Shown here: one piece after another, positions 8,082-16,211 of the stretch | Layout: every line of letters starts with the position of its first letter | Position numbering within the stretch: the first letter of the stretch is position 1 | From: Paenibacillus marchantiophytorum | Lineage (GTDB): Bacteria > Bacillota > Bacilli > Paenibacillales > NBRC-103111 | Assembly (NCBI RefSeq): GCF_014640555.1 | Contig: NZ_BMHE01000006.1 | Span: forward strand, 1 to 64,000 | Reading direction: 5' to 3' | Length of the DNA: 64,000 bases | Notes under the pieces: generated by a model | Databases searched by the model: none | Seen by the model: the letters and a program-made list of their open reading frames with translations, nothing else | Told to the model about the DNA's origin: nothing | Made by a program: the position numbers and the translations under genes

Positions 8082-8735
8082 ATGGAAAGAACAATTACAG
8101 GAACACTTTCAGGCAGTTTCGCGCATGTGCTTCAAACCTTTGCACTTTCACTGTTGGTCTCATTTCTAGGGACCTTGGTAGGAGCTATGGTTGTTCCTAA
8201 ATCGATGATCCCGCTGTTCATTATCGCTGAAGTGGTGATGTTGGTTGCAGCCATTGTGATTCGTATTCGCGGCAAGCACATTGGATACGGCTTCCTGTAT
8301 GCTTTCACAGCGGTTTCTGGCGTGACGCTTTATCCGGTTATTATGGCATATGGCGGAATACTGGGCGCGCAAGTGGTATCCGGCGCATTCTTCGCGACAG
8401 CAGCAATCTTCGGCGGTCTTGCGTTCTATGCGCATCGTTCGCAGCGTGACTTCAGCTTCCTGGGCGGATTCTTATTCGCTGGGACGATTGGTCTGGTATT
8501 GATGAGCGTGATCGGAATGTTTGTAGGTTTTGGATCGGTGATCAACCTCGTGTGGTCCATGGTGGGGATTTTGATTTTCAGCGGCTGGGTGCTTTATGAT
8601 GTAGCTCAATACCGCAACGGTGTTGGTACGGAGGAAGTTCCGTTAGCAGCGCTGAATATTTATCTCGATTTTATCAATCTGTTCCTCTACATCTTGCGCT
8701 TTATTGCTTCCATTGTAGGGTTTAACAGAAATTAA
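8082..8735 (+). CDS. Bax inhibitor-1 / YccA family membrane protein
   Basis: 217 residues with about seven hydrophobic segments spanning nearly the whole length. The organisation and motifs fit the BI-1-like (TMBIM) family: GFLYAFTAVSGVTLYPVI in the middle and WVLYDVAQYRNGVG followed by AALNIYLDFINLFLYILRF at the C-terminus. Bacterial members act as pH-sensitive calcium leak channels or interact with FtsH; which applies here is unknown. The start is the ATG whose AAGGAG site lies 11 bases upstream; a TTG further upstream is in frame but contains that site. Monocistronic, with a strong terminator. Confidence 0.88.
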   Translation: MERTITGTLSGSFAHVLQTFALSLLVSFLGTLVGAMVVPKSMIPLFIIAEVVMLVAAIVIRIRGKHIGYGFLYAFTAVSGVTLYPVIMAYGGILGAQVVSGAFFATAAIFGGLAFYAHRSQRDFSFLGGFLFAGTIGLVLMSVIGMFVGFGSVINLVWSMVGILIFSGWVLYDVAQYRNGVGTEEVPLAALNIYLDFINLFLYILRFIASIVGFNRN

Positions 8736-8755
8736 TTCATTTGTAGCATCCCCAA

Positions 8756-8806
8756 AAGCACGCTCGAAACTCACGCTAAGGTGGGCATCGAACGTGCTTT
8801 TTTCTT
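8756..8806. terminator. Bidirectional terminator
   Basis: AAAAGCACG-TCGA at the left pairs with TCGA-CGTGCTTTTT at the right around a central second hairpin. T-runs exist in both directions, so it can serve the BI-1 gene and the convergent small gene. Confidence 0.85.
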
Positions 8807-8807
8807 T

Positions 8808-8990
8808 TTAGTCTCCGCGAAATTGACGGTTCACCTCTAATAAGGTATGAAGGAGCAGCGTAAGCTCGGATTGGTTTATACGTATCGCTGAAGCTGATTC
8901 TTGGCTATGGTTTAAGGTCAACTCGAGCACTTGATGACGGGTATTCATCTGTATGTGCAACTGATCGGTAAGGAGCACTTGTTCCCACAT
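8808..8990 (-). CDS. Small hypothetical protein (60 aa)
   Basis: A 60-residue soluble peptide, MWEQVLLTDQLHIQMNT to VNRQFRGD, with alternating polar and hydrophobic residues. AAGAGGTG lies 7 bases before the ATG used here; the frame extends further upstream to 9038 but without a good site. It ends next to a bidirectional terminator, which supports its being expressed. Family not recognised. Confidence 0.55.
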   Translation of the reverse strand: MWEQVLLTDQLHIQMNTRHQVLELTLNHSQESASAIRINQSELTLLLHTLLEVNRQFRGD

Positions 8991-9151
8991 GCGATGCACC
9001 TCTTTCTCTCTATTTACTCTAGTATATGCGGCGATCAAGAGATTAGAAGCTGCGGCAATGACAGGAGTGGATCGATTTTTGGGAATACAAGCACGATTTG
9101 CTTGTTTGCTTCATACAATTTAATGATCCTAGAGGAGAGAGGAGATGACCT

Positions 9152-9433
9152 ATGGCGGCTTGCAGCACTTGGACGTATAGAGGGATTTCGTCTTCGGTAT
9201 TTAAGGCGTTACAACAGACTGGCAGAAAACAAGGTTTCATGATTCCGAATTCAGCTTCGGGTAAATTTATGATTACTGTTGTAGGTATGAATGTCGGGTT
9301 CCAATACTCTTGGGATACGCATGGTCAAACTTTGTTATTGCAGTGTGATAATAAACCGATGTTGCTTGGTTGCGGAACGATAAAAACGTTTGCTGATAAA
9401 ATCATCGCAGAAAGCGGCGGGAAAATCGGTTGA
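9152..9433 (+). CDS. Small hypothetical protein (93 aa)
   Basis: 93 residues: MAACSTWTYRGISSS at the start and a C-terminal LLGCGTIKTFADKIIAESGG. There is no signal peptide; two short beta-rich stretches (GKFMITVVGMNVGFQY, TLLLQCDNKPMLLGCG) dominate. AGAGGAGATGACCT precedes the ATG. A long frame on the opposite strand (9043-9240) is a shadow without its own site. Family not recognised. Confidence 0.65.
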   Translation: MAACSTWTYRGISSSVFKALQQTGRKQGFMIPNSASGKFMITVVGMNVGFQYSWDTHGQTLLLQCDNKPMLLGCGTIKTFADKIIAESGGKIG

Positions 9434-9510
9434 ATGTCTATCCACCACCTGTCTATCCGTTTAAATACAGAACTCTCTGGTTAAAATAGGGAGAAAAGGC
9501 AGGTGGTCGT

Positions 9511-9747
9511 ATGGCCAAAAGTGACGAGTTGGTTAAGTACATAACACAGCAAGTTGTTACCTATATCGATACGCCTAAGAATGTACGCCAACAGGCCAAA
9601 GCGATAAATAAGGAACAACGTGAAGATTGGCAAACGCGTTGGTTCGGGATGCTGCCGTTGGCTGCGCGAATGATGTTGAAGCAAGCAAAGCCCAAAAAGC
9701 AAGCGGGTCCAAGCCCAAATAAAAAGCCTTCAAAGCCACACGAATAG
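9511..9747 (+). CDS. yqzE: YqzE family protein
   Basis: 78 residues. The N-terminal pattern SDELVKYITQQVVTYIDTPK, the central WFGMLPLAARMMLKQ and the basic Lys/Pro-rich tail match the small YqzE family of Bacilli, whose role is unknown. In Bacillus the gene lies near the comG operon and yqhG, and here yqhG and yqhH are the next recognisable genes, which supports the identification. AGGTGGT precedes the ATG. The terminator overlaps the last codons. Confidence 0.85.
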   Translation: MAKSDELVKYITQQVVTYIDTPKNVRQQAKAINKEQREDWQTRWFGMLPLAARMMLKQAKPKKQAGPSPNKKPSKPHE

Positions 9748-9764
9748 TGGCATTGAAGGTTTTT
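9721..9764. terminator. Bidirectional terminator between yqzE and the next gene
   Basis: AAGCCTTCAA-GCCAC pairs with GTGGC-TTGAAGGTT, followed by TTTTTT. It begins within the yqzE end and probably serves the convergent gene as well. Confidence 0.85.
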
Positions 9765-9778
9765 TATGCTGGAGGAGA

Positions 9779-10735
9779 CTACTTATAAATGCGGCCTTGG
9801 GCCAGTGCTCCTTCGAGCTGCACATAACGTGCTCCCATGTGATCCAGAATGAGGTAGTTGTCGTTTTTACCCCACTGTTGATAGCCAATAATTGCAAGCG
9901 GCAGTGTGACAAGACCGCCATATAACTCAGTCACATACGTTAGGTTGTTGTGCTGTTTGAAGGCAGTTTGAAACTCCTGCACCTTGGAAATAGAGAGAGG
10001 TTGGCCTAATATCCACGGAAGCCGCTCATAAGGATCGAAGGAAGGTGCTGCAGCCGTGATGGCGGTTCCCTGTAGATCCGTTCTTTGCAGAGATGCCTCC
10101 GTTAGCTTAGGTTTTGGGTCTTCCTTGAGCGGCAGCAGTTCCCCGGTCTTGGCATCAAGGTAATAAGTTTGCCCTTCTATCGCTACTTTCCATACTGCTG
10201 TTAAAGCATCCATATATAAACGGTTTTTAGTTATCTGTTCATTGCGTACAAAATCAGAATAGGACATGGTTGAAGGTATGAGTTCCTGCTGCACCAAAGA
10301 GCGGTACAGCGTAGTTAAGCTGAATAAGGGATGAGCACCTGTTCCATATTCGTTGAGTCGGAAGGAGCCGTTCTCCGCAGCATACACGATCATATACCCG
10401 ACTTCCTGGCCATGATCCGTGAGGATGACGCCCCAACCGTGTGTCCCTGGACCAAGTGGGAAGCTGTTCCACGAAGCCGATTGCCACGCTTCAAATCCTG
10501 CTTCACGGGCGAGAATTGAGCGCCAATTGTTGATGGATGCTTGAAGTGTAGCCTCGCTTCGCAAATCTGGGATCGGCTTCGCGACATGATCATCTTGCGC
10601 CGCTTGTGCAAGGCTTGTCCGTTCGACTTGGGCCACGGGATTCGGACCTTCGCCTGCTGAACTCTGGAGCGGGATACAAAACAGACTGCTTACACTAATG
10701 AAGCACGCGGTCGTCCATGCTAGCCAACGTGTCAT
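9779..10735 (-). CDS. Secreted protein of unknown function
   Basis: 318 residues. The N-terminus is a signal peptide (MTRWLAWTTACFISVSSLF, cleavage near QSSAG). The mature protein begins with a polar linker; residues 60-200 include the aromatic-rich GPGTHGWGVILTDHGQEVGY and the repeated FRLNEYGTG-type beta segments; residues 185-200 have VAIEGQTYYLDAKTGELLP, a PepSY-like motif seen in exported regulators of proteases. The C-terminal ~90 residues contain LPWILGQPLSISKVQEFQ and NDNYLILDHMGARYVQL. It lies between yqzE and yqhG. No catalytic residues are evident. The call rests on the signal peptide only. Confidence 0.8.
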   Translation of the reverse strand: MTRWLAWTTACFISVSSLFCIPLQSSAGEGPNPVAQVERTSLAQAAQDDHVAKPIPDLRSEATLQASINNWRSILAREAGFEAWQSASWNSFPLGPGTHGWGVILTDHGQEVGYMIVYAAENGSFRLNEYGTGAHPLFSLTTLYRSLVQQELIPSTMSYSDFVRNEQITKNRLYMDALTAVWKVAIEGQTYYLDAKTGELLPLKEDPKPKLTEASLQRTDLQGTAITAAAPSFDPYERLPWILGQPLSISKVQEFQTAFKQHNNLTYVTELYGGLVTLPLAIIGYQQWGKNDNYLILDHMGARYVQLEGALAQGRIYK

Positions 10736-10852
10736 AATCGTTTCACCTGCCTATCGCAAACTCTCATTTGTATGAATCTATTGTAATTCTTATGCTATAA
10801 AAAGATTGTTAGAACCTGTAGCCGTTATTATGCGATGTTTTAGCGACTGGCG

Positions 10853-11860
10853 TCAGTTTCTGGGTGTTCGTCCAGCGTTCAAATGAAACAGGCCGCAATT
10901 GATGACAGATACGACAACGCGCGGCTTATGCTGCCAGTCGATTTCTTGCAGCCGATTGCGGCATTGCGCTTCAATTTCATCGCGTTTATCTGGCTCGGCA
11001 CTTAGCAGCAGACCATTATAATAAGCCTCTACACGGTCAATTTCACTGCGATGCTGCTCGTTGGCCTCATCAGCCCAGCTGTGGTCGTAGGTGCTGATTC
11101 GGCGCTCCAACGTCATTTCCAAAGCGTTCACAGCTTTCGACAAAGAGATCGTATCAGGTAAAATATGGCTGTTCGCCGGCAGCTTGGGCGAGAGGCTCTT
11201 CGTCAGCAATTGTTTATGAAATTGCTCGCGAATTTCCCCGCTATTCAGTTGGATGGCGAGCGAATGAATCTCACTTCGCTTGCGATCGCAGGCAAGCTCT
11301 ACCTTGTAATTGATGCACAGCCAGGTATCGTAAACCAGAGCGGCATGGTAGGTCGCTCCAACCGGGAAGGGCTCCTCGAACAGATGAACATACTTGCCGC
11401 GTTCCCGCACGATGGTGAACATCTGCTCCAGGCGCCTGCTGCCGAAAGTCACCTCGTCTTGCGGGACGCGCGCTGTAATGGTCGTCGGAACGAAACCGAA
11501 ATAACGGCCCAGTATACTGTCCGAGTTGCCACCCGGCGCTTGTGAAGCGGGCTGACCGATGGGCTGACCGCCTTGCTGAACAGAGTTCCCTCCGGGAGGA
11601 GGGGATTGGACAGCAACCGCAGCTTTCGGTTTGGCTTCCAGCTTCATCTGCTCGGGATCGAAAACGAATTTGTACGTCATCGTCTCCGCAGGAGCGCCCG
11701 TCCGTTCCACGAAGCTCCAGTAGTAAGCACGTCCCGTCATTTCTCGGTCAGCTTCCGGGGACAGCTTAGCGGTCACATAGGTCGGTGACTTCTCGATAAT
11801 GGTGCAATGATAGGCTTCCAAAAAACGCATGACGAACGTATGAATGTTTCGTTTGTTCAT
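10853..11860 (-). CDS. yqhG: YqhG family protein
   Basis: 335 residues, somewhat longer than the usual ~260 because of a Gln/Pro/Gly-rich insert around residues 85-115 (VQSPPPGGNSVQQGG). The N-terminal FVMRFLEAYHCTIIEKSPTY and the repeated YWSFVERTG segment are characteristic of YqhG, a conserved Bacilli protein of unknown function. The start overlaps the stop of the upstream helicase by 4 bases (ATGA), so the two are translated as a pair, as in Bacillus. Soluble, with no signal peptide. The low-complexity insert is the only oddity. Confidence 0.85.
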   Translation of the reverse strand: MNKRNIHTFVMRFLEAYHCTIIEKSPTYVTAKLSPEADREMTGRAYYWSFVERTGAPAETMTYKFVFDPEQMKLEAKPKAAVAVQSPPPGGNSVQQGGQPIGQPASQAPGGNSDSILGRYFGFVPTTITARVPQDEVTFGSRRLEQMFTIVRERGKYVHLFEEPFPVGATYHAALVYDTWLCINYKVELACDRKRSEIHSLAIQLNSGEIREQFHKQLLTKSLSPKLPANSHILPDTISLSKAVNALEMTLERRISTYDHSWADEANEQHRSEIDRVEAYYNGLLLSAEPDKRDEIEAQCRNRLQEIDWQHKPRVVVSVINCGLFHLNAGRTPRN

Positions 11861-13650
11861 GGCCGTACCTCACCAATCTCCGAACCGCTTGCAGCATCCA
11901 GAATGCTTGAGTAGGCCATTCCCTGCAAAGGATCATTCTGCTCCACTTCGGATTTCACTTCGATGATCGTATGGGCTAGCTGATCGATTTTTTGGCGAAT
12001 ATCCTCTTTGGAACCGGATTCCATGACCATACGGAAGAGCGAGGACTCAAGGGAGCCTTTCTTCTCAATCTTCTCCAGAATGGTATCCAGCTGTCCGATG
12101 ACCATCTCAAACATATTGATTTTCTCATGCAGTAAGGAAATAATATATTCCTCAATCGTATTGTTTGTGGATAAGTTATAAATGTTAACGTCGTGCTGCT
12201 GGCCCAAACGATGGACCCGGCCAATCCGCTGCTCCACGCGCATCGGGTTCCAAGGCAGATCGAAATTAATCATGTTGTGGCAAAACTGCAGATTGATCCC
12301 TTCCCCGCCGGCCTCCGTTGCGACTAGGACTTGTACGCGATTGCGGAATAAATCCATCATCCAGTCTTTTTTGCCTCGATTCATACCACCGCGATAAGGA
12401 ACTGCCGTGATTTTATGCTCCTTTAAATAATTCAACAAATACTCCTGCGAAGCACGGTACTCCGTGAAAATGATCACTTTATCATTGATGTCCTGGACCA
12501 GCTTCATCGTCGTTTCCGCTTTGGTGTTAGCTTTAATGCTGCGAATAAGCTCGACTAGCTCCCAGATTTTGGCGCGTACCGGAGAATCCTCGGCCGTTTT
12601 TTTGAACAAGTTAACAAGCGTTACGAAGACAGCATCTCTGGAACTGCATACTTCGCGTTGAAGGGTAATCAGCGAGAGCATGCTGCTGAGGTCACCCGCA
12701 CTCTCTTCATACCGCTGGCGAACGAAATGGGTGACACCATCATATAGGGCTTGTTCATCAGCCGAAAGTGTCAGCGGGATGTTCTTCACCACACGCTTCG
12801 TGTAATGAACGCCGCCGTCGCCCCGGCGATTGCGGATCATTACTTTGGACAGCTCTTGCTGCAGCTGCACCTCATTTTTGGGTGTTCGTTTGCCCACGAC
12901 ATAATTGGATTTAAAGCTGCTTTGAATACCTAATTGACCGGGCTTGAGCAGCGTGATGAGATTATATAATTCTTTCAAATCGTTCTGAACCGGTGTGGCG
13001 GTGAGCAGCAGACAGTATTTTTTGCGCAGCTCGTTAACGAAGGTGTAATTGGTCGTTTTCTTGTTTTTGAGTTTGTGCGCTTCATCCACGATCAGCATGT
13101 CGTATTCCAGACCCATGACGATTTCACGATGCGGATCGCGCTTGGCTGTGTCCATGGAGGCGACAATAATATCGCTTTGCTGCCACATGTAGGCTTTCTT
13201 ATGAGCGACAGCCGGAATGCCGAACTTGGAATTTAATTCCCGAACCCATTGCAGAACAAGGGAAGCGGGCACCAGAATCAAGGTTTTGCGGACCAAACCG
13301 CGAATCATGTATTCTTTGAGAATCAGACCAGCTTCAATCGTTTTACCTAGACCTACTTCATCGGCTAAAATAGCGCGGCCCCGCATCTCATTGAGCACCC
13401 GTTTGGCAGTATCAATCTGATGGGCCATGGGTTCAAGCTGTCCGAGGTGGACCAGACACTGCATTTCGTCAAATGTAGAAATAAGACCCGATTCTTCTGA
13501 TTCGTAGGCTAGCTGATATAACGTCCAATCGTCCCATGGACCGCCTCCGCGTACACGATGATCCAGTTCAGTAAACGAGTCCCGCTCGAAGTGCATGTCA
13601 AGCTGATGATGAATAGGGCGAATGTTCTCTTGCTGTTCATGTTGTCGCAT
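11857..13650 (-). CDS. yqhH: SNF2-family helicase YqhH
   Basis: 597 residues from an ATG preceded by AGGGAGGG. This is a RapA-like SNF2 ATPase: Walker A ADEVGLGKT at about 96-104, DEAH in LIVDEAHKLKN, the motif LLLTATPVQN, and C-terminal motif VI QRIGRVHRLGQ. Such proteins translocate along nucleic acid and remodel protein-nucleic acid complexes; the Bacillus YqhH substrate is not established. It is the first gene of a pair with yqhG and diverges from lipM, the same grouping as the Bacillus yqh region. The frame extends 67 codons further upstream without support. Confidence 0.92.
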   Translation of the reverse strand: MRQHEQQENIRPIHHQLDMHFERDSFTELDHRVRGGGPWDDWTLYQLAYESEESGLISTFDEMQCLVHLGQLEPMAHQIDTAKRVLNEMRGRAILADEVGLGKTIEAGLILKEYMIRGLVRKTLILVPASLVLQWVRELNSKFGIPAVAHKKAYMWQQSDIIVASMDTAKRDPHREIVMGLEYDMLIVDEAHKLKNKKTTNYTFVNELRKKYCLLLTATPVQNDLKELYNLITLLKPGQLGIQSSFKSNYVVGKRTPKNEVQLQQELSKVMIRNRRGDGGVHYTKRVVKNIPLTLSADEQALYDGVTHFVRQRYEESAGDLSSMLSLITLQREVCSSRDAVFVTLVNLFKKTAEDSPVRAKIWELVELIRSIKANTKAETTMKLVQDINDKVIIFTEYRASQEYLLNYLKEHKITAVPYRGGMNRGKKDWMMDLFRNRVQVLVATEAGGEGINLQFCHNMINFDLPWNPMRVEQRIGRVHRLGQQHDVNIYNLSTNNTIEEYIISLLHEKINMFEMVIGQLDTILEKIEKKGSLESSLFRMVMESGSKEDIRQKIDQLAHTIIEVKSEVEQNDPLQGMAYSSILDAASGSEIGEVRP

Positions 13651-13821
13651 GGATGTGCCCTCCCTGAACGTAGAATACGTGTTAGTATGTCCATAAGAGG
13701 CGCTTTCATAACTTTTCCATGTAAGAGTTTTACTACTTTCCTGTACAGACTTCGTAAATAAGCACTCTTTTATGATATGATATAGCTTGTCTTTGGATTG
13801 TAACGTTAGAAAGGGTGACCG

Positions 13822-14667
13822 ATGCAGATGACGGCATGGCGATTCATACATACAGGAGACCGATCTCCTGCTGAAAATATGGCATTAGATGAAGCAATAC
13901 TTACTGCGCACAGCGAGGGAAAAGTACCGCCTACGGTGAGGTTCTACGGATGGAATCCGGCCACACTGTCCATTGGTTATTTTCAGAAGGCCGCAGAGGT
14001 TGATCAAGAAGCTGTAGCCAAGGAGGGGATTGGCTTCGTTCGTCGTCCAACCGGCGGGAGAGCCGTTCTCCACGATAAGGAACTGACGTACAGCATTATT
14101 GTGGCGGAGGACTATCCAGGGATACCGCGCAATGTGACGGAAGCCTACCGGGTACTGAGCGAAGGTTTGCTGCAAGGTTTTCGAGCGCTGGGATTAGCCG
14201 CTGAGATGGTGCAGCTTGCGAGCGATGAAGAGAAAGAGAAATACGCTTCGGCGGGATCGGCGGCGTGCTTCGATTCCCCTTCCTGGTATGAGCTCGTGGT
14301 AGAAGGCCGCAAAGTGGCGGGGAGCGCACAGGTTCGGCAAAAAAACGTCGTGCTGCAGCACGGTTCAATCTTGCTTGATATGGATACGGATCAACTATTT
14401 CGGATGCTCCGTTTTTCCAATGAGAAGGTCGGAGAACGGATGAAACAAAGCTTTCTGAAGAAAGCTGTGGCAATCAATGATCTGCTTCGTGTGCAGGGGA
14501 AAGAACCAGTGATACTCGGGCAAGTCGAGGAAGCCTTTCGTCGTGAGATCGCGACTGGACTTGGTGTAGAACTTGTGGAGGCTGGCTTGACGTCTTATGA
14601 AATGGAGCTGAGTGATCAGCTTGTGCGCGAGAAGTATGGGACTGATGATTGGAATTTACGCCGTTAG
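13822..14667 (+). CDS. lipM: Octanoyltransferase LipM (lipoate-protein ligase A family)
   Basis: 281 residues. LipM moves octanoate from acyl carrier protein to the glycine cleavage H protein, the first step of lipoate synthesis in Bacilli. Seen are the family motifs RRPTGGRAVLHDKELTYSI near 74-92, a catalytic cysteine at about 149 within AACFDSPSWYELVVEG, and the binding lysine in RKVAGSAQ near 164. Length equals Bacillus LipM (about 280). It diverges from yqhH, and is called LipM rather than a lipoate ligase because of the cysteine and this neighbourhood. AAAGGGTGACCG lies before the ATG. A terminator follows. Confidence 0.88.
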   Translation: MQMTAWRFIHTGDRSPAENMALDEAILTAHSEGKVPPTVRFYGWNPATLSIGYFQKAAEVDQEAVAKEGIGFVRRPTGGRAVLHDKELTYSIIVAEDYPGIPRNVTEAYRVLSEGLLQGFRALGLAAEMVQLASDEEKEKYASAGSAACFDSPSWYELVVEGRKVAGSAQVRQKNVVLQHGSILLDMDTDQLFRMLRFSNEKVGERMKQSFLKKAVAINDLLRVQGKEPVILGQVEEAFRREIATGLGVELVEAGLTSYEMELSDQLVREKYGTDDWNLRR

Positions 14668-14669
14668 AA

Positions 14670-14726
14670 ATAGCAAGAACCTCGAAAGCCACGTGAGTTG
14701 TGGATGTTCAAGGTTCTTCTTTTTTT
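14670..14726 (+). terminator. Terminator after lipM
   Basis: AAGAACCT-CGAA pairs with TTC-AAGGTTCTT around a second small hairpin, then CTTTTTTT. Confidence 0.85.
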
Positions 14727-14770
14727 GACATATAACAGTAAACGAGGCGTACTCGGGCTGCCTCGCGCGG

Positions 14771-14954
14771 AGGGAACTACAGTGCGCTATTCTAGCAAAA
14801 AGTCTCATTATCGCGAGGTTGAGGGAACTACAGGACGTTATTTTGCTGATTGATGGAAAATTCAGTGCTTTTTGTGGAAATAAGACCCTGTAGTGTAGTT
14901 CCGCTATTACCCAAGTATCTCCCCTTTTTGCCTAAATAGCGTCCGTCAGTTCCC
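14771..14954. repeat. Inverted-repeat element with four copies of a 21-bp unit
   Basis: The unit AGGGAACTacaG--CG-TATT occurs directly at 14771-14791 and 14822-14842, and inverted near 14879-14902 and at 14934-14954. The two halves can fold back on each other over about 185 bases. No open frame is present. The layout resembles REPIN or MITE-like intergenic elements. It fills most of the 325-base gap between lipM and dat, lying between the convergent ends of those genes. Confidence 0.7.
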
Positions 14955-15053
14955 TTATAGGATTAATCGCTAACAAGAGGCTCATTTCTCAGGGCAGCAA
15001 AGCCGTGAATCTGCGTTATCGAGCAGTGTTAGGTAGGAACTCGAACAGCAATT

Positions 15054-15881
15054 TTAGCTGAAAGTGTGTACAAATTCGCTTTGCAGCTTCTGCGTAAGGG
15101 GGCCTGGTGCGCCAGCGCCGATCGGTTTGCCGTCTATTTGAAGAATCGGTGTAATTTCGACTGTCGTACCCGTGATAAAGGCTTCATCTGCTTGATAAAG
15201 CTGCTCCGTTGTAAAGGTTTCTTCTTGCACCGTTATTGCGAGGGAAAGAGCCAATTTTAGCACGACTGCACGTGTGATACCATGCAAAATCAAATGATTC
15301 GCCGGATGCGTGTATAGAACCTGATCCTTGATTATCATAATATTCGATGCGCTGCATTCGGTAACGATGCCGTCTCGATGCAGCACGACTTCTTGCACGC
15401 CATGATCAAGAGCAGCTTGTTTGGCCATCACATTGGGCAGCAAATTCAATGTCTTGAGATCACAGCGAAGCCAGCGGATATCTGCCAGCGTTATCGCGTG
15501 GATACCTTTATGTATGGAAGCAACCGGTCTTGGCACCACAGAACAGTAGGCAAGTACAACCGGTTCCGTTTCCGCAGGAAAAGGATGAGCGCGAGGAGCT
15601 TCACCGCGTGTAATTTGCAAATAGACGGTGCCTTCAACCAGCTTGTTTTTGTGCACAAGCTCAGTCAGAATATCGCCAATTTCGGAGGCTGTATACGGCA
15701 GGGCGATACGAACTTCGGAAGCTGTTCTCTCAAGTCTTTGCAGATGGGCCTGCGGTTCATAAATCTGACCATTATACACGCGGAATACCTCGTAAATGCC
15801 ATCACCGAAATAGTAGCCGCGATCATCGGGCGATAGCTGTATATCGTTCTTGCTTAGAAATTGATTTTTGTAAAAATACAA
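15054..15881 (-). CDS. dat: D-amino acid aminotransferase
   Basis: 275 residues, class IV (fold-type IV) PLP aminotransferase. It interconverts D-alanine and D-glutamate, supplying D-amino acids for peptidoglycan. The N-terminus YFGDGIYEVFRVYNGQ and the catalytic lysine segment DLKTLNLLPNVMAKQAA (lysine near residue 143) are characteristic, and GIVTECSASNIMIIK and FITGTTVEITPI complete the PLP site. The start is TTG with AAGGAGATGA nine bases before it. It ends at the inverted-repeat element, and no partner gene is linked. Branched-chain aminotransferases share the fold, but the length and the DRGYYFGDG motif favour Dat. Confidence 0.9.
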   Translation of the reverse strand: MYFYKNQFLSKNDIQLSPDDRGYYFGDGIYEVFRVYNGQIYEPQAHLQRLERTASEVRIALPYTASEIGDILTELVHKNKLVEGTVYLQITRGEAPRAHPFPAETEPVVLAYCSVVPRPVASIHKGIHAITLADIRWLRCDLKTLNLLPNVMAKQAALDHGVQEVVLHRDGIVTECSASNIMIIKDQVLYTHPANHLILHGITRAVVLKLALSLAITVQEETFTTEQLYQADEAFITGTTVEITPILQIDGKPIGAGAPGPLTQKLQSEFVHTFS

Positions 15882-16092
15882 GGGAAGTCATCTCCTTAAC
15901 ATTCATATGAATAGAAATTTTATTGCGAACAAATGTTCTAAATATGGCGCTTATGTGTTATCCTATGTATAGGTTAGCAGAGGAATACGCCAGCGTCAAA
16001 AGGTGTGAAATAAAGAGGATTTGTAAGACTGAATAAGCTAATGAAGCAAATGCTTGTCAAATTGAGGGGATTTGGTTAATTATCTATTAGAG

Positions 16093-16141
16093 TGTCAATA
16101 TATTGTGTTGTATAATGTAATAAGACACTATATATTGAAAT
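16093..16141 (+). promoter_or_regulatory. NrdR box pair and -10 element of nrdJ
   Basis: Two palindromic boxes fit the NrdR consensus ACACTATATATAGTGT: one centred on CAATATATTG at 16096-16105, the other on ACACTATATATTG at 16126-16137 (core CTATATATTG at 16128). The cores are 32 bp apart, three helical turns, as in known NrdR operators. A TATAAT at 16111-16116 lies between them, so binding would cover the promoter. The rest of 15882-16211 shows nothing else I can name. Confidence 0.85.
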
Positions 16142-16211
16142 TAACAGGGACTTCATCGTAAAATGGCTAGTTGATCACAGCTGAGTCTGTAGCTTATTGG
16201 GAGGAATTCGT

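Noticed and set aside
9043-9240. Minus-strand frame opposite the 9152 gene
   Set aside because: Antisense to a frame that has a good ribosome site; no site of its own.
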